Origin: Trichosporon coremiiforme
Taxonomy: Eukaryota > Basidiomycota > Tremellomycetes > Trichosporonales > Trichosporonaceae
NCBI GenBank assembly: GCA_039545355.1
Contig: BCJJ01000001.1
Location: 2,106,570 to 2,170,569 of the forward strand
Length of the DNA: 64,000 bases
Direction of reading: 5' to 3'
In this document: positions 30,968 to 40,589 of the stretch, in pieces
Numbering within the stretch: position 1 is the stretch's first letter
Layout: the number at the start of each line of letters is the position of its first letter
Made by a program: the position numbers and the translations under genes
The notes under the pieces: generated by a model
What the model was told of the DNA's origin: nothing
The model's database searches: none
The model's input: the letters and a program-made list of their open reading frames with translations, nothing else

Positions 30968-32086
30968 ATGTCCGCAACCGAGGCTGGCAACTCTGGCAGC
31001 TCATCACGGTCCACCCCGAACGAGGTCCCCGCCGGCTTCGAGCGGTGGCGCCAGTCCCTCGCCCGCTTCACCGGCATGGGCCTTAGCGACGAGGAGAGGG
31101 CAGAGCGCGCAAAGCACGACGAACAGGTCAAGCTCGCGACGGACTGGGACCGGTGTGAGAAGTGGAAGGCAGAGCTCATGGAGAGGAGTGAGTGAGGTTG
31201 ACCAACTGGGATAGACCATTGCAAGAACTAGGCTGACGTCCGCAGGCCCCATGATCGTCTTCATGCTGAAGCAGCTCCGGCTGGCGGGGTGCGACTTCCC
31301 GGCGTCCGCGATGCAGTGTCACCCGTGTGACGAGACGCGAGTCGGAGGTTTCTCCCCCGAGCACGGTATCCTCATGTGCCAGAACCGGTTCATGAACAAG
31401 AAGCACATGGAGGACACGCTCGCGCACGAGATGATCCACGCCTTTGACCACTGCCGCTTCAAGGTGGACTGGAGCAATCTGCGACACCACGCTTGCTCTG
31501 AGGTAAGTTCATTATTGCATTGTCCATGGGGTATACTATGCTACAGATGATGGTGTTGTTGTACGATCAGGGCTACAGGAGGTTGTGACACTACTTTACA
31601 GTTACTGCGACACGACTACTCCTACACCCTCCGCCCCTTCTTCTTCCTTTCCTTTGTCCCCCCCTGTATCTCTCCTCCAGCTCTCTCTCTCTCCAAGAAA
31701 AGGCGCTGATAACAGATCCGCGCCGCCAACCTCTCCGGCGACTGTCGCTGGGGCCGCGAAATCGAGCGCGGCCGCTGGTCCTTCTCGAAGCAGCACCAGG
31801 CGTGCGTGAAGCGCCGAGCCGTGCTGTCCGTCATGCAGCACCCGCTGTGTGACGGACAAGAGTCCGCCGAAAAGGCCGTGAACGAGGTCTGGGAGTCGTG
31901 TTTCCGCGACACGCGGCCGTTCGATGAGGTGAGTTACCGGCCGCGTGGGTGGTGGGTGGTGGGTGGTAGATGGGCGGGGGGTTGGTTGTTGGTCGTTGGT
32001 TGGTGGTTGGTGGTGCCCCCGGAAAGGCTCGGGTGACGATGATGGTGAAAGCTAAGAGTGTCAGCTGACTGGTTCAGATTTACTAG
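30968..32086 (+). CDS. ATP23: Mitochondrial inner-membrane metalloprotease Atp23 (peptidase M76)
   Basis: Exons 30968-31187, 31246-31502, 31716-31928 and 32078-32086 give 232 residues. The zinc-protease motif HEMIH is at about residues 134-138 with Asp three residues later (AFDHC), inside the well-conserved M76 block [16 protein letters not shown]...[19 protein letters not shown] (positions about 107-150). CHPCDE and further conserved cysteines match the disulfide-rich family. The C-terminus RPFDEIY is completed by a 9-nt last coding exon (ATT TAC TAG), which matches the family ending. Atp23 works in the intermembrane space, processing the Atp6 precursor and helping assemble F1Fo ATP synthase. 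There is no long presequence, in line with Mia40-dependent import. The last intron contains a G-rich tract. Confidence 0.93.
31945..31981 (+). other. Potential G-quadruplex in ATP23 intron 3
   Basis: Five tracts of three or more G separated by 1-8 bases lie on the transcribed-RNA strand inside the last intron, followed by a GGTTGGTTGTTGG-type tract to about 32015. This fits the G3+ quadruplex pattern. Function is unknown. Confidence 0.5.
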
Positions 32087-32130
32087 AATTCCGACTAGAA
32101 CTTACAGCATGTATCACTACCATTCACTCG

Positions 32131-32640
32131 TGGAGGAGGACGTCTCGCGGAGGGCGTGGGTCCCGATAGGGAGCCAATGCGCCTCATCCCTCCTCCGTTG
32201 CCGGACCGCGGTCCATCGTCGTCAAGCTGAGGAGGACCGCCGTCCAGAAGTCGCCTCGGTGGCTAGTTTCGATTTCGCCTTGTCTCATTGTCGGCCCGTT
32301 TGGGTGGTGGGGGCGGACTAGGCGGGAGGAGGACGTCTCGTGGAGGTGTGGGTCCCGTTGGGGAGCCAAGGCATCTGTTCCCTCCTCCTGTGTTTGGACG
32401 GCGGTCCATTATCGAAAGGTTGTAAAGGACCGCCGTCTCTGGTCGACCGGTGGAGGAGAACACTGCGCCAGTGCGCAGGAGGCGTGAGTCCTGTTGGAGA
32501 GTCGAAGCACCTCGCTCGTCCTCCTTCATTGTCGACAGGCCCATGGCGGCTCATGGAGGAAAACACTCCATGCATTGCAGGGAGGCGTGAGTCCAGTTCG
32601 GACGTCAAGGCCCCTCGGTTCTTCCTCCTGACCTCCAGAC
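32131..32640. repeat. Four diverged copies of a tandem repeat, about 100-195 bp apart
   Basis: Copies start near 32131, 32326, 32451 and 32551. Each has GGAGGA(G/A)(G/A)AC, then a GGCGTGRGTCC-type core, GA(G)TC/CCAA.GC and a closing CTCCTCC. The first two copies are the most alike (GAGGAGGACGTCTCG...GGGTCCCG...GGGAGCCAA). Between copies lie GGACGGCGGTCC-type arms forming hairpins. The array looks like a decaying satellite or duplicated element. Confidence 0.65.
32397..32437. repeat. Perfect 11-bp inverted repeat inside the repeat array
   Basis: GACGGCGGTCC at 32397-32407 and GGACCGCCGTC at 32427-32437 are exact reverse complements with a 19-base loop. A related, weaker pair occurs around 32202-32245 in the preceding repeat copy. 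Confidence 0.75.
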
Positions 32641-33742
32641 TCCGCTGCGGCCGGGTGTGCCGATGGCTGCTGTGATGGACGCTGGCGGAGTGGCGGTCGA
32701 TGGTTCGGGCTCTAACCGGGCCGGGCCGGTTCATTGGGCTCTGCCAGGGCTGACGGCATTGGTGGCATAGGCGGCGTCGGTGGTGCCGGCGACGGTCGAC
32801 GTTACAGAGGGTCCTTCCCTCTGCGGGTGTCGGGTCGGGCCGAGCTGCAAGCCACGTTGAGGTCCTTCCTCGTGTGCTGGCTGTCGGCGGTGTCGGCAGG
32901 GTGGGCGGTGCGGTCTCCTGAGGCCGGTAATCCGGGAGGCAGGAGCCAATGCCAATGTGGCCTGTTGCATCACGCCCATTGGGTCGAGTGCAGAAGTGGG
33001 CCGGGGTGGCTTCACCGCGTGTCTCGTGGAGGTCAAGCAGAGGCGGGGCCGGAAAGTGTTCGCGCCTCGCTGGCGACTTCCTCGAGTAGGGCAGACACCA
33101 TATCTCCTAGTGCTCGAGGGAGTCTCCAGCCGAGCTTGCGCGAGGGACAACAGCACGAACGCAGTACTGACCGACTGACGATCGACTTGCTGATGTCAAG
33201 AACCGACGTGGGCGATTCGAGTCGGCGACCTTGGTGGATCGGGGATCGGCGGGGTCGGTGGGGTATATCGTGCCGAAGACGGCGGGGTATATCGTGTCCG
33301 AAGACGGGTATCAGCCCGTGTGTGGGCGAGTCAAAGGCGTGCGTGGATCTGCCAGCAGCTCCAGCAGCCTGTCCTCGCTTCTGGCAGCGCCGTGCCGATT
33401 CCACATCCGGGTACTTGACAGCGCAGGCTTGTGGCAGCCACAGGCCGGCCGTGCTGGCTCTGCATACTGTGCAAGTCCCGGTGCGGGCTTGTCGCGGCTG
33501 GACGCTGGAGAAGCTCGGACTGAAGAAATGCCGCTCACAGACGGTGCTGATTCTCCATCCCGGTGGGTGGAGGCTTGTCGCAGCACAGCCTGGACGGCGC
33601 TGGGCGAGCCGGCGTGGATTGCGCACAGCGTAAAGTTGGACAGTGGCCAGCACTGAATGACCGGGGCGAGTGCCGAAGACGACCGAGGACCGAGGACGAG
33701 CGACGAGGTGCCCAGAGACGAACGAGCGAGCGACCAGCCAAC

Positions 33743-35837
33743 CTACCACCGTTCACGGGGATAGGTGTTGATGGCTTTGGCTGCGGCGGCAAGGGCGCGG
33801 CGGACAGCCTGCGCCATGCGGTCGCGGACGTTGTGCCACTCGAGCGACCCGCGCTCGAGCCTCGCGGAGTCGAGTGCGAGCCGCTCCCGGCGGTCGAGGT
33901 GCTCGTCCGCGGCGTGGCGAGCCGCGACAAGCCGGCCGAGCACGTTGGTGGCGTACGCGTGCTCGTCGTTTGCGACGTCAAACGCCGCACGCTCGGGGTA
34001 CGCCGCGTCGAACGTGGCGCGGAATCCGGCCCGGTCGAACGGGACTCCGGCGTGTAAGCTGTCGTAGGCCCACCGCTCCCACTCCTCCACCTCGATCTCC
34101 TGCACCGAGTGCATGTCGGAGTCGAGCCAGAGGTCCTCTGCCACGTTCTGACGCTCCTCCGCCTCCGCCTCCCACGACTCGATCTCGGCGTCGAGACCGC
34201 GGAGAGTCACGAACGCCGCGGGGGCGAACGCGAGAGGCTCCGTCTCGAGCCGGAACACCTCCTCCTCCTCGGCGGGCGTCGGGGACTTGGAGACGCGCAC
34301 GCGCTTGGCGCGCGTGTCGTCGTCGTCCTCCTCCTCTGAGCGCCCGGGCTTGAGGTCGGCCGAAGGGGCGGTCGAGGGAGGCTGCCAGTACGGCGAGTAC
34401 GGAGCGGGCTCGGGGGCGCCGCTCCTGTACGGGCGGTTCGAGGCAGCGGCGCTGGCGCCGCTGTCCGCCTCCGAACCACTGCCGTCCTGGTCCTCCTCCT
34501 CCTCCTCCTCCTCCGAGATCCCCTCCTCCTCCGAGCTCCCCTCCTCCTCCTCCTCCTCCTCCGAGATCCCCTCCTCCTCCGAGCTCCCCTCCTCCTCCGA
34601 GCTCTCCTCCTCCTCCGTCTCCTCATCCTCGTGGCCGTCCCACTCCTTCCACTCGTCGGCGCCACCCGAGCCCTCGTACCCAGACGAAGCGCCATCCTGG
34701 GACGAGTCAGAGGGCGAGTCATAGTCCTTGGCCAGGGACTCGTCGACGTCGTGCTCGGACGTGCCGGCGGGGGCGGGCTGCGTCACGGCCGCGAAGCTCG
34801 CAATGATGCGAGCCGCGTCGAGGGTGGTGGGCGAAGCCGAGGCGTGGCGAGTTGGCGAGCGCGACGAGCGCCTCCATCCCGCCGGCCCGCTGAGACCGGG
34901 GGTGGGGCTAGCGCCCCTCGCGTTCGCCTGACGACACGCATACGCCTCGTACCCGGGATACCCGGGACGAGGGTGTGCGGGACGCACGTGGTCGATGCGG
35001 TCGTCGAAGGGGTAGTCGACCCAGAGCTGCTGGCGCTGGATGCGAATAGGCCCAATGGAGGACTCGCGCGTGCCCCCGGAGTCGGGGACGGGGTTGGCCG
35101 CGTCGGCGGGGTATGCCGAGCTGGCCGGGTTGCGGGCCGAGCCGTCGGCTGCGTGTCAGTTCTGCGTCGCAATCGAGCCAACTCGCCATAGCCGGTGCTC
35201 GACTCCATCACCTTGTCCTCCGAAGAGGATTCGGCGACCTAGCTTGTCTCCGAGGAGGACTTGTGGCTGTCGCCAGCGGCTGACTGTGGGACCTGCCTTG
35301 GGAACCTACTCACAAGGACCGCTGGACGAGTCGCCCTGGCTAGCCTTGTCCTTGTAGGACTCGGCGTTCTCGGGCTCGGAGCCTGACTCACGGCCTGGGC
35401 GTTAGTTCTCCTCAACCGTCTCAATTAACCAGACTCCTCGTCGCGAGAGTGCTGCTCATTCGCAGACGAGAAAGTGGCCACGGCGTCGGGACCCGACACA
35501 GTGCCTGGGATCAGCTATCGATACGGAGGAGTGAGCTCACCGAAACCGTCAGCGTTGGCGGGTGCGGTGTCCGCGGCGGAGACGAAGTCGTCCTCCGCGT
35601 CGTTGGAAGGCGTGGGAGAGGGAGCGGGAGCGGGTGGCTCGAAGGCGACACCAGACCCGACCTTGGGGGTGTAGTTGACGTGGGTCACGTCCCCGTTGGC
35701 GTCCTTGGTGACTGGATGTCAGAACTATCATTGGGGAGCGACTTACTCTTCACGCTGCACTTCGAGCGCGTGGCGACGCGCTCGTAAGGGCGGAAGGCGG
35801 GGGGAGGGTAGATGGGGTGGGTAGGGGCGCGGGGCAT
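33743..35837 (-). CDS. Acidic, glutamate-repeat protein of unknown function
   Basis: Exons that join cleanly: 35837-35747, 35711-35541, 35504-35430, 35394-35314, and a last exon 35148-33743. The piece between 35313 and 35149 probably contains one more small exon that I could not fix. The N-terminus reads MPRAPTHPIYPPPAFRPYERV. The last exon begins with ADGSARNPASSAYPADA and contains a folded-looking stretch WVDYPFDDRIDHVRP. The middle is Ser/Glu-rich with a tandem 16-residue repeat (GSSEEEGISEEEEEEE, coding bases about 34490-34620). The C-terminal 150 residues (LRGLDAEIESWEAEAEERQNV, FDRAGFRATFDAAYPERAAF, HNVRDRMAQAVRRALAAAAK) are helical. KRVRVSK could be a nuclear signal. No known family recognised. 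Confidence 0.65.
34490..34620 (-). repeat. Intragenic CTC-rich tandem repeat (48-bp unit)
   Basis: Two nearly identical 48-bp units of CTCCTC runs punctuated by GAGATCCC and GAGCTCCC encode the repeated Glu/Ser block of the host protein. Such tracts change length easily by slippage. Confidence 0.7.
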
Positions 35838-37347
35838 GATGATGTTGATGTGTGGTGCTTGTCGTTGTGAAGAACGAGTTGAGCAAAGAGTCGATGTTGA
35901 ATCGATGATGGGGAAGAGGGACGAGGATGTCCAGCAGGTCGTGGTCTATACCCCTTCCCGACTAGCAGCTCGGCCCACAACGACGAACGCCATTCCACGC
36001 CGAGGACGAGGAGAGTGCACAGGTTGCGAGCTGTTTGCACATACGTGCGAGCGACGTGCGAGGGGAGCGCCAGGAGTGCGCGAGGTTCGCCGCATTGGGG
36101 AAGTGACAAGTCCAAGGATTGTGCGAGTGTGTAGCTGCGCAGTCGGCGGCAAAGAGGAACATTGACCAGGGCGGCGGCAAGGAGAGGGTCGGCCATGAGA
36201 GGAAGAGAGGGGAGGGCTGGCCATGTGTTTCCGCGCGCTCGCACTCGCCTTTCGCTCGACAGTGCGCGTCCGTGTATTCCGGACGACTACCAGAGTAGCA
36301 ATCCAGTCAACTGGCGAAGGGAGGAATCCCAAGGCGCAAGTCTGGGCTCATCCTCGCACTCTCGCACACTTGCACCGTCGCACGACGTGCAGAAGTGTGC
36401 ATAAGTGCATAAGTGCATAATGCACAAATGCAGAGTGTGCAGGAGTCATCGCCTAACTGATGCGCAGTCCATCGTACGCTGCCGTCTACAGCACACGCCA
36501 AGACACCCACCTCTCCTCTGTTTTCTTGCGCTGTACGCTGTCGTCTGCAGATGGGAAGTCTCGGTGACTGCACCAGGGCGCAAAGAGCACACCAAATCCG
36601 CTCGAGCCTGCGGTCTACGAGCACGTCTCCCTCCGCGACTCCGAGGCGAGGGCGGGGCGGCGCGAGGGGGCAGCGGTGCAACCCACAGCCTTCGGGACGG
36701 AGCTAGAGGATATTGAACGGCCAAGCGCAGAGTCTGAGTGTGGTGAGTTGTGGTGTGGGAAGATTGTACATTTGGCCAGGAGGTCAACAGGTCGGTTGCG
36801 AGCTTGACGAACGGGTTCAACAATCCTCGGCTGCGACTACGCGGCGTACTTGATCTTGTTGTGATACACTAGGGTACTCTCAGTGTCTGGACACTCACAC
36901 CTTGTGTTATACCCCTATGCTTTGCATTGGCCAAGGCATTCTATGGAGGCTGAACGCTGATGGACACTCGACTCGTCACCATCAAAAGTCAGTCGCGCCC
37001 CGTTGTTTCGCCACACACGTCTCAATCACGTGACCACCACTCAACCTTGCATCCATAGTCAGTCTCGCGCACAGCACAGCACAAGGATGGAATAGGGACC
37101 CAAGAAACGAGACATGCATGTATATATGAAGACAAAAACAGGCTCTAAGCGGCCCTATTACACTGGCTCTAGCTAATACTTATTCCACTATCGCTTCAAG
37201 ACACTTGACATTATTCTCCTACGCTTGACAGCCGCTGCCGTCGGTGCCGCTTCATCGTTCACCGGAGGTCCCGCTCAGCTCACTCGAGCCAGCGAGCAAG
37301 CTGCAAGACATCGGCGGGCTCTCGCTGCGCTCGACTCTGTCGCTCGC
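35838..37347. other. Intergenic region, no gene seen
   Basis: Upstream of the acidic-protein gene and downstream of GH88. It holds an 8-bp minisatellite at 36394-36420. Nothing coding is recognised. The 40 bases after the GH88 stop are GAGCG/GCGAG-rich. Confidence 0.55.
36394..36420. repeat. Minisatellite, 8-bp unit AGTGCATA
   Basis: About three copies of AGTGCATA, the first imperfect, followed by ATGCACAAATG, which is its partial inverse. Intergenic. Confidence 0.65.
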
Positions 37348-39397
37348 TCAGTTCTTGAGAGTCTTCTTAAGCTCGTCCCTGAGCTTGATCGCCTCATTGC
37401 CAAACTCGGCGTAGTAGTAGTCGGCGTACACGAGCCCTGTGTCCATGGACGGCTCCTGGGCGTGCGGGTTCCCGTTGATGGTCGAGTGCATCAGGATCGG
37501 CTCCCAGCCGCCCTCGCCCCAGTTGACCTTGCCGTCCTCCAGCTTGGCGGCCGGGGCGCGGCACTCGCGGTTCACCGAGTCGATGAGGTTAAACGCGGCG
37601 GTGAGGTAGTGGTCGGCTGCCTGCGGGTCCTCCTCCCGCAGGACACGGTAGAGGATCAGGAGACCAGAGGCGGTGATCGTGGCGGCGGACGTGTCGTAGA
37701 TCAGGGGGTTGCGGGGGGCGTCAAAGTCCCAGGCGGGAAGACCGGAGGACTCGAGACGAGAGAGGAAGGCGTCGGCGACCTTGCGCGCCGTCGCGATGAA
37801 GTCCTTGCGGCCCGTGCGCTCCGACATCTGCGCGTAGCCGTAGACCGCCCAAGCCTGACCGCGGGACCAACACGAGTCGTCGGCGTATCCTGAGGGTCAG
37901 TTGACTGCCCTGGCGCGCTGTGAGCTGCTTTACTCACCCTGGTGCGTCATCCTCTCCAGGACCTGCCCTTCATGTCCGAAGTTGACGACGTGGAAAGTCG
38001 TGCCGTCCTCGCGCACATGCGCCGTCTGCATCTTGTCCGCCTGTGAGATGGCCATGTCGCGGTACTTGTTGTCGCCGGTCCACTCGCTCACGTCAAAGAG
38101 GAAGTCGAGGTTCATCATGTTGTCGATGATGACGAGGAAGTGCTCGTTCTGGTTGTCGCGGCGGTAGCGGTCGGGGACACCGACCTTCTTCATGGCGTTC
38201 CAGGAGCGGATGCAGCCGATCTATATGTCAGCGAGATGTGCGAACGGAGCGAGCATGTCGCTAGCGGAAAGACAACGGGCCAACTGAGCGACATCTCTCT
38301 ACAACAACGCTGCCACGGGGGACATACCTTGGGGTCGTACCGGTCCCAGAGACTGTCGGCCGCCTCAATGAGAACCGGCTTGCAGTCCTCGTTCCCCGTG
38401 AGCTTGAGGTCGCGTCCATAGCTGCTGGCATACCGGAAGCCTTGGTCGTGGTTGATCGCCTTACGCGCATGCTTGCGGAAGGACCCCTGCCACTCGCGCG
38501 CCATCGACTGCACCTCGTCGGTCGTGTACGGCCACGGCAGGGAGCCCTTGATGAGGCGCTCGCGCTCGAGCGTCAGCCAGAGGAGGCCGGGGAAGAAGCC
38601 TTGCGTCCAGGCTCCGTCGACTGGAGGGTCAGCGCTGAGCGGAGCGAGTGGGGTGGGGGTTGGAGGTGAGACTGGGGAGGAAGTCCGCGAGGACTGCCAC
38701 ATTGCTGCGCAGAGTGACCACTGTCTCGGAGCGTGAACCGTGGGACGGGCAATGATCGACGCCTCGACGCCGATCGCGGCCGTAGTCTGCGGACGCCACC
38801 ATCCCACCTCATGATCTCTTTACATCTTCCTGCATCCAGAACCACGGCCGCCTCGCGCGTCGGCTCTCGGGAGCCAGATACTCACCACTCCTCAAGACGT
38901 AGCTGTTCGGTCCGCCCGGGGTCGTGAACTCGGGGATGCCCGTGATGTTCTCGGTCTGGGGGTTAGCAGATGCACTGCGCCGAACAGCTCCTCGTCATAC
39001 ATGTCTTTCTGCTCGTCACGGGACATCAGAGAGTGCACAACGGGATGAGGTCGGAATACCGGTGTTCGGACCGGACGCCGACGCCCTCGGAGCCGGACCC
39101 GGCGTGCCCATCGGCTTCCCTCATCGCTGCAGCTTCACCGACACTACCCAGCCACGCTCTCATTAGCACCAGACTGCCAGCGTAGGCTCGTCACGCCAGT
39201 CCCAGCGCCAACCGGAGCTCGGAGGTAGATACGAGATAGGGGAAGACACCACTCACATTAGGTGCAGGCCCTGGGGGAAGGTATTTGTTGCTAACCTCGA
39301 CGACGCGGATGGGGTCGCTGGGCGTAAAGCTGTCGGGCAGGGAGTCGGGGAGCGCCGCGACGCGCGCAAAGGCGGAAGGACTGCTCGAGCTGGGCAT
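37348..39397 (-). CDS. Glycoside hydrolase family 88, unsaturated glucuronyl hydrolase
   Basis: Exons 39397-39257, 38955-38886, 38620-38328, 38220-37938 and 37889-37348 join in frame to 442 residues. Family blocks run in order: VDGAWTQGFFPGLLWL, INHDQGFRYASSYG, VLIEAADSLWDRYDPK, NEHFLVIIDNMMNLDFLF (containing aspartates of the active-site region), DDSCWSRGQAWAVYGYA and IYDTSAATITASGLL. GH88 enzymes hydrate the double bond of unsaturated uronic acids at the ends of oligosaccharides released by polysaccharide lyases, starting collapse of the sugar ring. No signal peptide is present, so it likely acts inside the cell on imported oligosaccharides from pectin, glucuronan or glycosaminoglycans. The first intron is 301 nt. 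No lyase gene is near. Confidence 0.92.
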
Positions 39398-40589
39398 GGT
39401 TCTATTCCTGTCTTCCTTGTCGGTGTGGGCGGAGGATAAGCGGGGGTGGGACGGAGGGGGTGGAGGTGGCTGCTGTTCTAAGGGTGGTGGTTGGAAAGTC
39501 CGCAGAGTAGTCCGGTCGACTGGCGGTGTTCTAACAGGAGAACAGGAGGAGTCGAGGTGAGCTGATGAGGAGGAGGGAATAGGAGGAGTAGAGAGAGTAG
39601 AGCAAGGATGGGATATATGTGAAGGAAGAAGGTGGAGAGGATGTAGCCCGCTAGACCAGGGGGAGTTCGGCTGAAGACGGTCCGCAGCAACTTTATACCC
39701 TCTCAGGCGATCAGGCGTAAACAATCCGGATGTGCGCACACTCAGACTCCAAGCAATCGGGCCAAACCTTCAACTGTGCCTACTCTTCTCTCTCTTCGTC
39801 GAGTGTGAGAGGAGCGTGTGATGCGTGTGAGTGAGTGCGTGTGAGCAGGCGCAAAGCTGCAAGGTCAGGCCCCAACTCTATCGCAACGGCGCGTTTATCA
39901 CTTGCAGACATCGCTCGGTGTCTATGGCGAAGCGAGCGAAAGAGGAGCCGGCTACTTCCGCCATACTTCCAATCCGCACTTGACCTGCTCCTACTTCCGT
40001 CATACAAGCGACACACTTTCAGGTGTCCAGGCGCCCGACTTTCAACCGGCTCATCTTCCGAGCCCTCCGGTGCTGCATAGCGTGCAGAGTATGCAGGGGA
40101 GCATATGGCGCAGACGGCCTCGACGGCCCGCGGATACTCGCGTGTATGAAGTGTGCGAGGTACATCCACCATGCCCATGCCCACACGCCCACACACCCTG
40201 GCACGGTGGAATGACCAGTTCTGCCGGCTCCCAGCGTGCCTCACCGTTTCTTACCGTTCCCCAGCACTCGTTCCTTTGGGTCCTTGGAGACCGAATCGAG
40301 TCTCCTCCAGAGCATACGTACATCCATCTCCATCTCCGAAAGTGTCCACCTGACCATCAGACTCATCTGACCAGTGTTCTGGAACGTTGGAAAGGTTGAC
40401 ACGCCGACTTCTCGGGTTTGACCGACGCCCGACTCATGAACGGCACAAACGTGACCCGAAAGAGTCCCCGACATGCAGCACGGGCACAGAGCAAAAGCTG
40501 CATTTAACCCAGAGATTGGAAGGGATAAAGCTACAACTTCTGCCGTCTACTCTCTATCTACTGGTACACACCGCACGCTGGCAGGGCGA
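39398..40589. other. Intergenic region, no gene seen
   Basis: GH88 promoter and DCP2 3' flank. A short direct repeat of CTACTTCCGYCATAC occurs near 39952 and 39990. No gene recognised. Confidence 0.55.

Larger units (their letters stand above)
32087..33742. other. Gene-poor region with diverged repeats
   Basis: Between the convergent ATP23 and the acidic-protein gene. The first 550 bases consist of degenerate tandem repeats (separate entry). The rest, to 33742, contains frames on both strands that are long only because of GC content; their translations are Arg/Ser/Pro-rich shadows with no domains. GCCGAAGACGGCGGGGTATATCG-like words occur twice at 33255-33305. Confidence 0.5.

Noticed and set aside
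32734..33749. Open frames on both strands in the repeat region
   Set aside because: Arg/Ser/Pro-rich translations with no domain or splice support, overlapping one another; attributed to GC content.
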